Below are positions 53,581-62,096 of a DNA stretch of 64,000 nt, piece after piece. The notes beneath the pieces are model-generated. The model saw nothing but the letters and a program-made list of their open reading frames with translations. It searched no databases and was not told where the DNA came from. The stretch is from Alphaproteobacteria bacterium (lineage in GTDB: Bacteria; Pseudomonadota; Alphaproteobacteria; Rhodospirillales; WMHbin7): assembly GCA_015232335.1 (NCBI GenBank), contig JADFZV010000012.1:1-64000 (forward strand), given 5' to 3'. The first letter of the stretch is position 1; each line of letters starts with the position of its first letter. The position numbers and the translations under genes were made by a program.

Positions 53581-54770
53581 ACCTGCCGCTTCCCTTTTCG
53601 GACATCATTCTTCCGGGAGCCGACGGCCATCCCGAGCTGCCGCCCGAAGTGCATCATCTGACCGATCTGCTCGGCATGTCGGCCGATGAGGTTCTGGCCG
53701 CCTTCAAGAAAAGTCAGGTTCATGATTTCGTGCGCCTGATCGATCAGTTGAAGACGGCGGGAAATCCCCTTAAGGCCCTTCTGGATCAACTGGCCCCCCT
53801 GGGCCTTTTGCCGGTGGCGCCCGATGATTTGAAAGCCCTGTTTCTTGAACTGCACGAACATGTGATGGGCCATCCGGTCTGGCGTCATCCCTTCTTTCTG
53901 CGCTTCTTCGAAGGCCGCGCAAGCCTTGCCCAGGCGGGCAGCTTCGCGGTCAACTATTTCAATCAGATCAAGAACACGCGACAATGCGTGGCCCTGGCGC
54001 TGGGGCGCTTTCACGGCCTTAAGGAGCGCCGTCACGGCCAGGCCAGCGAGCGCGTTTCAGAGCTGACGCAAATCGTTCTGGCCCAGTTGATCGCCGACGA
54101 ATACGGCGTTTCCACCCACGAGGTCTCGGGCTATCCCGGCATGGCCCAGTTGTTCGGCTCGACCACCCATATCGTGATGTATCGCCAGCTTTTCGATGGC
54201 CTCGGCATTCCCTTCGAGCAGCAAGACGTGCCGCTCTTGAACGGCGTTGCCGACAATGTGTTGACCCAGCGCCTGCTGGCTGGCGATCCGGCCTTTACGC
54301 CCCTGGAAGCTCTGGCCTCGGTGGGGCTGGGCATGGAATGGGGGGTGCCGGAATTCTTCACCCTGCTGCTGGGTGGCATGATCCGCCTTTCCTGGAAGGC
54401 CAATCTGCCTCTGACCCAGCACCATCTTCAGGTGCTGACCGCCCATGTCAAATACGATGTGCTGCACGCCATTTCCGTCGTTCTGGCAACCTCGTTTCAT
54501 TGCCAGACGAAGGACGATGTCGATAGCATCAAGAACGCCACCAACATGCTGATGGCTTCCCGCTATGGCATGATGAGCGACCTCTATCGGCACGTTTTCG
54601 CCGACGAATGCCCCCTGCTGGGCGAGATTGACCTGGAAGAGCGCTATAAGATTTCCGACGGACGGATCGTTCCGGCCCTCAGAAGGGCCCGCCAGACCTC
54701 GGACCCCGCGTCACTGGCCGATCCTTTAAGCTATGCGCGACACCCTTTGCCTTTCGTCTTAACAGCTTGA
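53577..54770 (+). CDS. haem-oxygenase-like diiron protein
   Basis: 397 residues. Helical; HVMGHPVWRHPFF, the EYGVSTHEVSGYPG region, EWGVPEFFTLLLG and AHVKYDVLHA supply Glu/His/Asp residues in the pattern of the iron-containing redox enzyme (haem-oxygenase-like diiron oxidase) family. The substrate is unknown. Translationally coupled to maeB by a 4-nt overlap, which is unusual. Confidence 0.75.
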   Translation: MNLPLPFSDIILPGADGHPELPPEVHHLTDLLGMSADEVLAAFKKSQVHDFVRLIDQLKTAGNPLKALLDQLAPLGLLPVAPDDLKALFLELHEHVMGHPVWRHPFFLRFFEGRASLAQAGSFAVNYFNQIKNTRQCVALALGRFHGLKERRHGQASERVSELTQIVLAQLIADEYGVSTHEVSGYPGMAQLFGSTTHIVMYRQLFDGLGIPFEQQDVPLLNGVADNVLTQRLLAGDPAFTPLEALASVGLGMEWGVPEFFTLLLGGMIRLSWKANLPLTQHHLQVLTAHVKYDVLHAISVVLATSFHCQTKDDVDSIKNATNMLMASRYGMMSDLYRHVFADECPLLGEIDLEERYKISDGRIVPALRRARQTSDPASLADPLSYARHPLPFVLTA

Positions 54771-54789
54771 GCGGGCTCGGCTATTCTTC

Positions 54790-55179
54790 ATGACCATGAC
54801 AGCGCAATTTTCCATCAGCGATCTCGCCCGCGAATTTTCCATCACCACAAGGGCCATCCGCTTCTACGAGGACGAGGGACTGATAGCGCCCAGGCGCGAA
54901 GGCCAGCGCCGTCTTTATACCCAGCGCGACCGGGTGCGCCTGATGCTGATCCTAAGGGGACGGCGCCTGGGTTTTTCGCTTAAGGAAATCGCCGAGATCA
55001 TCGATCTTTATGACCGCGAGCCGGGAGAACAGGGGCAATTGAAGCTGTTCTTGAACAAAATTGCCGAACGACGAGAATTGCTGAAGCAACAGCAGGAAGA
55101 CATCAAGCAGACGTTGGGCGAACTGGATCAGGTGGAGGCCAATGCCCGCCAACGCCTGGGTGAACTCTTGAAGACGTGA
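54790..55179 (+). CDS. MerR family regulator, LiuR-like
   Basis: 129 residues. MerR helix-turn-helix (FSISDLAREFSITTRAIRFYEDEGLIAPRREGQRRLY), then coiled dimer helix. No Cys metal site. The wording resembles LiuR, which controls leucine/isovalerate degradation genes; a LiuR-like palindrome sits before the isovaleryl-CoA dehydrogenase gene in this window. Confidence 0.82.
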   Translation: MTMTAQFSISDLAREFSITTRAIRFYEDEGLIAPRREGQRRLYTQRDRVRLMLILRGRRLGFSLKEIAEIIDLYDREPGEQGQLKLFLNKIAERRELLKQQQEDIKQTLGELDQVEANARQRLGELLKT

Positions 55180-55259
55180 AGCGGGTCAGAACTCTCTGGC
55201 TCCCACTCGCCCCTGTTCGTGGCGCTAATGCGTTTTGACCCTTGATCAGGGAGAAGCTT

Positions 55260-55718
55260 ATGGCGAAGAAAGCAACGACGGCCAAGAAGCCGAAGGCAAC
55301 ATCCGAAAAGCCCTCCCCCCCTAAAGTCACCTACAAAGGGTGCGTCTATCCCTGGCAGTGCGACCATGTCGGACACATGAATGTCATGTGGTATGTCGGC
55401 AAGTTCGACGAGGCCACCTGGAATTTCTTTGCAAGCCTTGGCCTGACCCCCGATTATTTCCGTGACCATCATTGCGGCATGGCCGCCGTTCAGCAGAACA
55501 TCACCTACAAGCGCGAACTGATGCCGGGCGACGTGGTGGAAATCCGCACACGCCTGATCGAGATGCGTAGCCGCGTCATCCGCTTTGAGCATGTCATGAC
55601 CTTGGGCGAAGAGGGCGAGGTGGCGGCGGTCTGCGATCTGACCGGCGTGCATCTGGACCGCCGGGCCCGCAAATCCATCCCCTTTCCCGAGGCGATTCTG
55701 AAGGTGGGCGTGCCATGA
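55260..55718 (+). CDS. acyl-CoA thioesterase, hotdog fold (4HBT)
   Basis: 152 residues from ATG 55260 (GGAGAAGC upstream). Lys/Ala-rich start, then the 4-hydroxybenzoyl-CoA thioesterase-like pattern with Asp in QCDHVGHMNVMWYVGKFDEA. The long basic N-terminus is odd. It overlaps the next thioesterase gene by 4 nt. Confidence 0.85.
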   Translation: MAKKATTAKKPKATSEKPSPPKVTYKGCVYPWQCDHVGHMNVMWYVGKFDEATWNFFASLGLTPDYFRDHHCGMAAVQQNITYKRELMPGDVVEIRTRLIEMRSRVIRFEHVMTLGEEGEVAAVCDLTGVHLDRRARKSIPFPEAILKVGVP

Positions 55719-56176
55719 GCAAGACAGAGTTTCAACCCGCAGACCCCGAGTTCGCCCAGCGTGTGCGCAAAAGCTTTTCGCGCCAGGGCATCATGGATTT
55801 CATGGGGGCCAGCCTGCCCGTAATCGAACCCGGCTATTGTGAAATCCATCTGCCCTTCAAGCCGCAATTGTCGCAGCAGCACGGCTTTTTTCATGGCGGC
55901 GTGATCGGCTCGATTGCCGATTCAGCCGCCGGCTATGCTGGCTACAGTCTGATGAGCCGCGACGCCGGCGTGCTGACCATCGAGTACAAGATGAATATCG
56001 AGGCGCCGGGTGACGGCGAGCTTCTGATCGCCTTGGGCACCGTCATCAAGCCGGGGCGCACCATCACGGTGACCAAGGCCGATGTGTTCGCCGTCAAGCA
56101 GGGCAAACGAAAGCTCTGCGCCACCATGCTGCAAACCCTGGCCGTGCGCACGGGTATTCCTGAGTTTCTGGGGTGA
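55715..56176 (+). CDS. PaaI family thioesterase
   Basis: 153 residues. PaaI-type hotdog fold: HGFFHGGVIGSIADSAAGYAG and the EYKMNIEAPGDGE strand. Hydrolyses acyl- or aryl-CoA; substrate unknown. Coupled to the previous gene. Confidence 0.88.
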   Translation: MSKTEFQPADPEFAQRVRKSFSRQGIMDFMGASLPVIEPGYCEIHLPFKPQLSQQHGFFHGGVIGSIADSAAGYAGYSLMSRDAGVLTIEYKMNIEAPGDGELLIALGTVIKPGRTITVTKADVFAVKQGKRKLCATMLQTLAVRTGIPEFLG

Positions 56177-56212
56177 TCCGAACGGCGGGGTCAGATCCGA
56201 ACGGCGGGGTCA
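56175..56212. repeat. 19-bp tandem duplication
   Basis: GATCCGAACGGCGGGGTCA occurs twice in perfect tandem (56175-56193 and 56194-56212), starting inside the thioesterase stop codon. The second copy leads into the large inverted repeat. Confidence 0.85.
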
Positions 56213-56287
56213 GGTCTTGAAAGTTGCCTGATTATTTTGTTGCAGCGCCGCCCCTGTAATCAGGCAACTTTCAAGACCTGACCCCGC
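56204..56287. repeat. 31-bp perfect inverted repeat, REP-like
   Basis: Arms 56204-56234 and 56257-56287 are exact inverted copies beginning GCGGGGTCAGGTCTTGAAAG, with a 22-nt loop. The GGGGTCAGGTCTTGAA wording is like repeats mobilised by REP-associated tyrosine transposases. Between convergent genes, it may also serve as a terminator. Confidence 0.8.
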
Positions 56288-56321
56288 GCATTGACCCCGC
56301 GCCTGGGGATGGGGTGCTAAT

Positions 56322-59300
56322 CTAATCCGGCTTCACATTGATCCAGGCATCGATCAGTTCCTGGAATTCCTTGCCCGGAACGGCCCGGCTGTACAGCCAG
56401 CCTTGCGTGAAATGGCAACCCGAAACGCGCAGGAACTCACGCTGGCTGTGCGTTTCCACGCCCTCGCCCACCACTTGCAGGCTCATGCTGTTGGCCATGG
56501 CGATGATCGACTTCACCAGTTCGGCATCGCCTTCGTTTTCGCCCAAATCCTTGATGAAGGAGCGGTCAATCTTCAAGGTATCGAAGGGGAAGCGGCGCAG
56601 ATAGCTGATCGACGAGAATCCCGTGCCGAAATCGTCGATAGCAAAACCAACACCCAGCGCTTCCAGTTCCTGAATGATGGCCAGCGTTTCATGGGTATGT
56701 TCCAGCAGCACCGTTTCTGTCAATTCCAGTTCCAGGCAGGAGGGCGGCAAGCCACTTTCCTCAAGTGCTGAACGGACGGTATCGACCAGGGTCCGCTTTT
56801 GGAACTGCTTGCCCGAAATATTGACGGCTACGAAAACCTCGTGATCCAGCTTTTGCCAGCGTGCCGCCTCGCGGCAGGCCGTTTTCAGCACCCAGGCGCC
56901 GATGGCAAGAATCAACCCCGTTTCTTCCGCCAGGGGAATAAAGCTTTCGGGCGACACCTCGCCCAGAATGGGGTTGCTCCAACGCAGCAGGGCTTCGGCC
57001 CCAACCAGCTTTCCGGTCGCATTATCGACCAGCGGCTGATAGTGAACCTTTAATTCCTCGCGTTCGATGGCGTGGCGCAGTTGCGCCTCCATGCGCATAT
57101 GCTCCAGCGCCTTGGCGTTCATCTCGGGCGTGAAATAGCGGAAGACGCCCTTGCCTTCCCGCTTGGCGCGATACATGGCGGCATCGGCATTGCGCATCAG
57201 CAAAATGGGGTCGCGTTCGTCGTCGGGAAACAGGGCGATGCCGATGCTGCCCGCGATATAGACCTCGTGGCCACCGACATCGAAAGGCTGATTGCACACC
57301 GTTAGAATCTTCTCGGCCACCACCTCGGAACTTCCGATATCGGTCAGATCGGGCAGCAGCACCACAAACTCGTCGCCGCCCAGGCGGGCCACCGTATCGC
57401 CCTCACGCAAGCAATCGACCAGGCGCAGCGAGGCTTCTTTCAAAAGCAAATCGCCCGCAGCATGGCCCAGCGTGTCGTTGACCTTCTTGAAATCGTCGAG
57501 ATCCAGCATCATCAGCGCCACCTTGCGGCCGTATCGCTGGGCCTGGGCGACCGCCTGCTTCAAGCGATCCATGGCCAGCACACGGTTGGGCAGACCGGTC
57601 AGCGCATCGTAATTGGCCTGCTTGACCAGACGCTCCTCGTACTCCTTGCGGATCGAAATGTCTTCCTTGACGGAAACATAGTGGGTGATGACGCCATCGG
57701 CATCACGGATCGGCGAGATGATGGCATGCTCCCAAAACAGCGTGCCGTCCTTCTTGCGGTTCAAAAGCTCGCCCCGCCATTCCTTGCCCGCCGAGATGGT
57801 GGACCACAAGGAATCGTAAAGCGCTGCCGCCGTGCGTCCCGATTTCAAGATGCTGGGCTTCTTGCCAATGACTTCCGAGGCCGCGTAGCCGGTCAACTGA
57901 CTAAAACGCGGATTGACATATTGGATGACGCCCAAGGCATCGGTGATGACGACGTCGGTGGGGCTTTGTTCGACCGCCTGCGACAACTGGCGCAGCTTTT
58001 CTTCCGACTGTTTGCGCTTGCTGATATCCCTGGCCGAGACGCTGAAGAAATTGCGGCCGCCTTCGCGCCAGCGGCCAACCGAGAATTCGACGGGAAATTC
58101 CTCGCCATTTCTGCGCAGCCCATGCGCCTCGATCGGCTTGCCGGTGAAATTATGGCGCCCCTTGTCGTGGGCCAGCCGTTTCACCCAGGCGGCATTGATG
58201 GCGTGATAGCGTTCGGGAATCAATCTGCTTAAGGTCGAACCAGCAACTTCTTCCTCGTCATAGCCATAGATGGCCTTGGCACCTTCGTTCCAGGAAACGA
58301 TCATGCCTTCTTCATCAAAAGCGATCAGTGCGTCGGGCGTCGAGCGCGCCACGGCCTGGTAATGCGCCTTGGCGGCCCTGGTCTCGGCCTCGGCCCGCTT
58401 GCGGTCGGTCACGTCGCGCCAGACCGACTGCATGGCCCGGTGCCCGCTGTAGGACGTGGGGCCCATGGTCGATTCCACCTCGACAATGCCGCCATCGAGG
58501 CGGTGCAGGCGCATCTCGACCAGCGGCAACTGTTCGTGCCGGGCCAGCAGACGCAGCCGCTTGGCGACCAGATCGTGATAGGCGGGATCGATGATGTCGA
58601 TGATGGCGCGCCCGATCAGGTCGTTCGGCTTCTTGGCCCCAAGCATGACCTGAGCTTGGCGGTTGGAATAGACGATCAGGCCGGACTGATGGACCAGAAT
58701 GGCGTCGGGCGCCAGTTCAACCAGGCGGCGAAAGCGTTCCTCGCTTTCGGTCAGCGCCCTCTCGGCCTTGCGGCGCTCGGAAATGTCGGTATAGGTGGTG
58801 ATGAAGCCGCCGGTGGGCAGCGGGCGCCCCTGAATCTCCAAGACCTTGCCATCGTTCGTCGTGCGCTCGACCGAATGCGCCTCGAAGCGCAAAGCCCGCT
58901 CGGTGCGAAAACGCACCTCGGACTCGACGTCGCAGGTTCCATATTCGCCATTTTCGGCATTATGGCGTATCAGCGCCGAAAACGGGGTGCCTGCCTTGGC
59001 CAGACTGGGTGGAAACTTGTACAGGTCGAGAAAACGCTGATTGAAATAAGCCAGCTTCAGCTCGGCGTCGAAAACGCTGATGCCCACGTCAAGCTGGTCG
59101 AGGCTATCTTTCAACAAAGTTTCAGCACCCGAATCTAACAAAGGAGTGTCTAGCAACTTGAAGGCCCGCCCAAGATTTTGTTTTTTAATTTGTCTAATTT
59201 CTTTTTTTTCTTTGCTCGCCCAGATCAGACATAAGCACAGGCCGAGCAATTGTGGATATATAGTGAATAAACACGTATGCCTTGGCAAGCCCTGTTGAGA

Positions 59301-59360
59301 AGGCGGCGTTCCTCTTCGTGCTGAACGCACTTTCTTGTGTGCTGATCGAGCCCTTGGCAT
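56322..59360 (-). CDS. PAS-rich GGDEF-EAL protein
   Basis: Up to 1012 residues; the first ~65 codons are AT-rich and probably non-coding, so a TTG or GTG start near 59160 is likely. Four PAS domains (for example LDQLDVGISVFDAELKLAYF, AIYGYDEEEVAGSTLSRLIP, QLTGYAASEVIGKKPSILKS), GGDEF with intact LGGDEF, and EAL with AEALLRW, DDFGTGFSSISYLR and GEGVET. Both cyclase and phosphodiesterase motifs look intact. Confidence 0.88.
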   Translation of the reverse strand: MPRARSAHKKVRSARRGTPPSQQGLPRHTCLFTIYPQLLGLCLCLIWASKEKKEIRQIKKQNLGRAFKLLDTPLLDSGAETLLKDSLDQLDVGISVFDAELKLAYFNQRFLDLYKFPPSLAKAGTPFSALIRHNAENGEYGTCDVESEVRFRTERALRFEAHSVERTTNDGKVLEIQGRPLPTGGFITTYTDISERRKAERALTESEERFRRLVELAPDAILVHQSGLIVYSNRQAQVMLGAKKPNDLIGRAIIDIIDPAYHDLVAKRLRLLARHEQLPLVEMRLHRLDGGIVEVESTMGPTSYSGHRAMQSVWRDVTDRKRAEAETRAAKAHYQAVARSTPDALIAFDEEGMIVSWNEGAKAIYGYDEEEVAGSTLSRLIPERYHAINAAWVKRLAHDKGRHNFTGKPIEAHGLRRNGEEFPVEFSVGRWREGGRNFFSVSARDISKRKQSEEKLRQLSQAVEQSPTDVVITDALGVIQYVNPRFSQLTGYAASEVIGKKPSILKSGRTAAALYDSLWSTISAGKEWRGELLNRKKDGTLFWEHAIISPIRDADGVITHYVSVKEDISIRKEYEERLVKQANYDALTGLPNRVLAMDRLKQAVAQAQRYGRKVALMMLDLDDFKKVNDTLGHAAGDLLLKEASLRLVDCLREGDTVARLGGDEFVVLLPDLTDIGSSEVVAEKILTVCNQPFDVGGHEVYIAGSIGIALFPDDERDPILLMRNADAAMYRAKREGKGVFRYFTPEMNAKALEHMRMEAQLRHAIEREELKVHYQPLVDNATGKLVGAEALLRWSNPILGEVSPESFIPLAEETGLILAIGAWVLKTACREAARWQKLDHEVFVAVNISGKQFQKRTLVDTVRSALEESGLPPSCLELELTETVLLEHTHETLAIIQELEALGVGFAIDDFGTGFSSISYLRRFPFDTLKIDRSFIKDLGENEGDAELVKSIIAMANSMSLQVVGEGVETHSQREFLRVSGCHFTQGWLYSRAVPGKEFQELIDAWINVKPD

Positions 59361-59465
59361 CCCAGGCGTACATCGTTCAGGAATCCTCTACGCCATTTTC
59401 GGAAGGAGAGAAGCGATCCGCCCCGCTGCCGACGGACTGTCCTGAGACTTCATCACAACTTGAAG

Positions 59466-59481
59466 TTTACGTAAACGTAAT
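59466..59481. promoter_or_regulatory. LiuR-like palindrome
   Basis: TTTACGT-AA-ACGTAAT, one mismatch from a perfect palindrome, matching the TTTACGT..ACGTAAA operators described for LiuR. It lies about 95 nt upstream of the isovaleryl-CoA dehydrogenase ATG. Confidence 0.6.
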
Positions 59482-59575
59482 TTAATTTAAGGGGACGTCT
59501 TCGCAGGGCATGGCTTAGGCTTTGGTCAAGGCCTTCCTCAAAAGTCCGGCAACGACAAGCCATAAGGAAACGGAC

Positions 59576-60748
59576 ATGATCCCCAACGCCTATCCCTCCT
59601 TGAATTTTCATCTCGGAGAAGAGGTCGACATGCTGCGCGAATCCGTAAGGGATTTCGCGCAAGACCGCATCGCCCCCCTGGCTGGCGAGATTGATCGCTC
59701 CAACGAATTTCCCATGCATCTATGGAAGGAGCTGGGGGCGTTGGGTGTGCATGGCATCACAGTGGAAGAAGCCTATGGCGGTGCGGGCATGACCTATCTG
59801 GCCCATGTGGTAGCGATGGAGGAGATTTCCCGGGCTTCGGCCTCGGTGGGCTTGTCTTACGGGGCGCATTCCAATCTGTGCATCAACCAGATCAGGCGCA
59901 ATGGCAACGAGGCGCAGAAGCAAAAATACCTGCCCAAGCTGATCTCGGGCGCGCATGTCGGGGCTTTGGCCATGAGCGAGTCCGGCGCTGGCTCGGATGT
60001 CGTGTCGATGCGCCTGAAGGCCGAGAAGAAGGGCGATCGCTATATTCTGAACGGCACCAAATTCTGGATCACCAACGGGCCTGATGCCGATGTCATCGTG
60101 GTCTATGCCAAGACCGACCCGACCGCGGGCTCTCGGGGCATCACCACCTTTCTGGTCGAAAAGGATTTTAAGGGATTCAAGGTGGCGCAAAAGCTGGACA
60201 AGCTGGGCATGCGGGGTTCCAACACCGGCGAATTGGTCTTTGATGATTGCGAAGTGCCCGAAAAGAACGTGCTGAACGCGGTCGGCAAGGGGGTCAATGT
60301 GCTGATGAGCGGGCTTGATTACGAGCGCGCCGTGCTGGCGGGCGGGCCTTTGGGCATCATGCAGGCCTGCATGGATGTGGTGGTGCCCTATGTCCATGAG
60401 CGCAAGCAGTTCGGCGAACCCATCGGCAACTTCCAACTAATGCAGGGCAAGCTGGCCGACATGTACACCACGCTGAATGCCTGCAAGGCCTATGTCTATG
60501 CCGTGGCCAGGGCCTGCGATTCAGGCGAAACCACGAGGAAGGACGCCGCCGGAGCCATCCTGTACGCTGCCGAAAAGGCCACCTGGATGGCGCTGGAGGC
60601 CATTCAGACCCTGGGCGGCAACGGCTATATCAACGACTATCCCACCGGGCGCCTGCTCAGAGACGCCAAGCTTTATGAGATCGGCGCGGGGACTAGCGAA
60701 ATCCGGCGCATGCTGATCGGGCGTGAGTTGTTCAACGAGACGGCTTGA
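59576..60748 (+). CDS. ivd: isovaleryl-CoA dehydrogenase
   Basis: 390 residues from ATG 59576 (AAGGAAAC upstream). Acyl-CoA dehydrogenase fold; catalytic Glu in [13 protein letters not shown], whose position marks isovaleryl-CoA dehydrogenases, and FAD signature [14 protein letters not shown] and [13 protein letters not shown]. Oxidises isovaleryl-CoA in leucine degradation. Confidence 0.93.
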   Translation: MIPNAYPSLNFHLGEEVDMLRESVRDFAQDRIAPLAGEIDRSNEFPMHLWKELGALGVHGITVEEAYGGAGMTYLAHVVAMEEISRASASVGLSYGAHSNLCINQIRRNGNEAQKQKYLPKLISGAHVGALAMSESGAGSDVVSMRLKAEKKGDRYILNGTKFWITNGPDADVIVVYAKTDPTAGSRGITTFLVEKDFKGFKVAQKLDKLGMRGSNTGELVFDDCEVPEKNVLNAVGKGVNVLMSGLDYERAVLAGGPLGIMQACMDVVVPYVHERKQFGEPIGNFQLMQGKLADMYTTLNACKAYVYAVARACDSGETTRKDAAGAILYAAEKATWMALEAIQTLGGNGYINDYPTGRLLRDAKLYEIGAGTSEIRRMLIGRELFNETA

Positions 60749-60771
60749 GAAACCCCTACCACCGGGCTATA

Positions 60772-60791
60772 TTAGCTAAGGCCTTAGCTAA
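60772..60791. promoter_or_regulatory. 20-bp perfect palindrome, probable antitoxin operator
   Basis: TTAGCTAAGGCCTTAGCTAA is its own reverse complement. It lies 11 nt before the antitoxin ATG, the usual place for an autoregulatory operator. Confidence 0.8.
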
Positions 60792-60802
60792 GGACGGAAA
60801 CC

Positions 60803-61036
60803 ATGACCGCCATCGTCAATATGCACCAAGCCAAATCCCAGCTTTCCAAGCTGGTCGAGCGCGCCCGCATGGGCGAGGAGGTGGTGATCGCCAATAACGG
60901 CCATCCCCTGGTGCGGCTGGTTCCGGTAACCGAAAAGCCCAAGCAGCGTCCGATGGGGCTGCTGGCTGGTCAGATGTGGATGTCGCCAGATTTCAACGAT
61001 CCCCTGCCCGATGACTATCTGGAAGCCTTCGAGTGA
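60803..61036 (+). CDS. Phd/YefM family antitoxin
   Basis: 77 residues. IVNMHQAKSQLSKLVERARMGEEVVIANNGHPLVRLVP is the Phd/YefM dimerisation and DNA-binding domain; the C-terminal tail (MWMSPDFNDPLPDDYLEAFE) wraps toxins of this family. It neutralises the PIN toxin, whose GTG start overlaps this stop. Confidence 0.9.
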   Translation: MTAIVNMHQAKSQLSKLVERARMGEEVVIANNGHPLVRLVPVTEKPKQRPMGLLAGQMWMSPDFNDPLPDDYLEAFE

Positions 61037-61419
61037 GATTGCTGCTCGACACCTGCGCCTTTCTGTGGCTCGCCAGTGAGCCCGAGGGATTGTCGCGCCA
61101 AGCCCGCACCCTGATCGGGGATGAGGGGACGCAAGTGTTTCTCAGCCCCGCCTCAGCCTGGGAGATCGCCATCAAATACGGCATGGATCGCTTGAAACTG
61201 AAATTGCCACCCCCCGACTACGTCGCCCAGGGTATCCAGATGCATGATCTGCAAACCTTGGATGTCACCATGACGCACACCCTGACCGCAGGCGGATTGC
61301 CCCTGCATCACAAGGACCCGTTCGACCGGCTGCTGATCGCCCAGGCCCAGGTCGAGAAGATGAAGCTTGTGACACCCGATATGGCCTTTAGGCCTTATGC
61401 CATCGAGACGATCTGGTAA
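61033..61419 (+). CDS. PIN domain toxin (VapC-like)
   Basis: 128 residues, GTG start within the antitoxin stop. PIN acidic residues: Asp in LLLDTCAFLWL, Glu in SAWEIAIKYG, Asp in DPFDRLLIAQA and Asp in VTPD. Expected ribonuclease. Confidence 0.9.
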   Translation: MRLLLDTCAFLWLASEPEGLSRQARTLIGDEGTQVFLSPASAWEIAIKYGMDRLKLKLPPPDYVAQGIQMHDLQTLDVTMTHTLTAGGLPLHHKDPFDRLLIAQAQVEKMKLVTPDMAFRPYAIETIW

Positions 61420-61433
61420 ACAGAACCCGACAA

Positions 61434-61463
61434 AAAAAGGACATAAGCACCATGACCACCGAT
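61434..61463 (+). repeat. direct repeat, left copy (thiolase start duplicate)
   Basis: 30 bp, identical at 29 positions to 62067-62096, which covers the ribosome site and first four codons (MTTD) of the thiolase gene. This copy reads MTTDTD then stops. It marks the left edge of the second toxin-antitoxin module. Confidence 0.9.
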
Positions 61464-61468
61464 ACGGA

Positions 61469-61497
61469 TTGAGAATTTGGCGCAAAGTAGCTATAGT
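61469..61497 (+). promoter_or_regulatory. sigma-70-type promoter with dyad
   Basis: TTGAGA, 17 nt, TATAGT. An inverted AGTGG (61495-61499)/CCACT (61509-61513) overlaps the -10 end, a likely antitoxin operator. Confidence 0.65.
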
Positions 61498-61530
61498 GGA
61501 CATAGTAGCCACTTATCTTTGGAGGATTCG

Positions 61531-61788
61531 ATGCGCAGCATGGCGGCGAAAGAAGCCAAGAACCATTTCGGTGAATTGCTGGATACGGCCAGGCGTGAAC
61601 CGGTGACGATCGAAAAGAATGGTCGCCCGGTGGCGGTCATTCTGTCCATCGAGGACTTCAAGCGTTTTGAAGAAATCGAGGATGCGGCCTGGGGTGCCAG
61701 GGCTGAAGCGGCAGAAAAAGCGGGGGACTGGCTTGGACCCGATAACAGCGAGAAACTTCTCCGGGAACTTCTGAATGCTAAGGCTTGA
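61531..61788 (+). CDS. Phd/YefM-like antitoxin of a RelE/ParE pair
   Basis: 85 residues from ATG 61531 (GGAGG upstream). MAAKEAKNHFGELLDTARRE and PVTIEKNGRPVAVILSIEDF are Phd/YefM wording. It overlaps the toxin gene by 14 nt. Confidence 0.88.
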   Translation: MRSMAAKEAKNHFGELLDTARREPVTIEKNGRPVAVILSIEDFKRFEEIEDAAWGARAEAAEKAGDWLGPDNSEKLLRELLNAKA

Positions 61789-62050
61789 TCTTGAGCGGCA
61801 GGCGGAAAAGTTTCTTCTCCATCTGCCGCCAAAACATGCCGGGCAGATCGCCCGTAAGTTGGCAGCGCTTCTGGAAAATCCCGAGCCGCCGGACTCGCTC
61901 AAGCTTCAAGGCCCCTATTCACGCTTCCGCCGAGCCGATTGCGGCGAATACCGAATAATCTATCGCACCGAGGATGACTGTTTGAAAATCTATCTGATCG
62001 GCAAACGCAATGATGACGAAGTTTACCGGCTGCTGCGCCGGATGACGTGA
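61775..62050 (+). CDS. RelE/ParE family toxin
   Basis: 91 residues. RelE/ParE fold: QAEKFLLHLPPKHAGQIARKL, LKLQGPYSRFRRADCGEYRI and IYLIGKRNDDEVYR. Either an mRNA interferase or a gyrase inhibitor; the family is not resolved. Confidence 0.9.
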   Translation: MLRLDLERQAEKFLLHLPPKHAGQIARKLAALLENPEPPDSLKLQGPYSRFRRADCGEYRIIYRTEDDCLKIYLIGKRNDDEVYRLLRRMT

Positions 62051-62066
62051 AAAAGCGACACAGAAT

Positions 62067-62096
62067 AAAAAGGACATACGCACCATGACCACCGAT
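62067..62096 (+). repeat. direct repeat, right copy
   Basis: Partner of 61434-61463; contains the functional ribosome site and start of the thiolase gene. One difference (ATACGC here, ATAAGC on the left). Confidence 0.9.
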
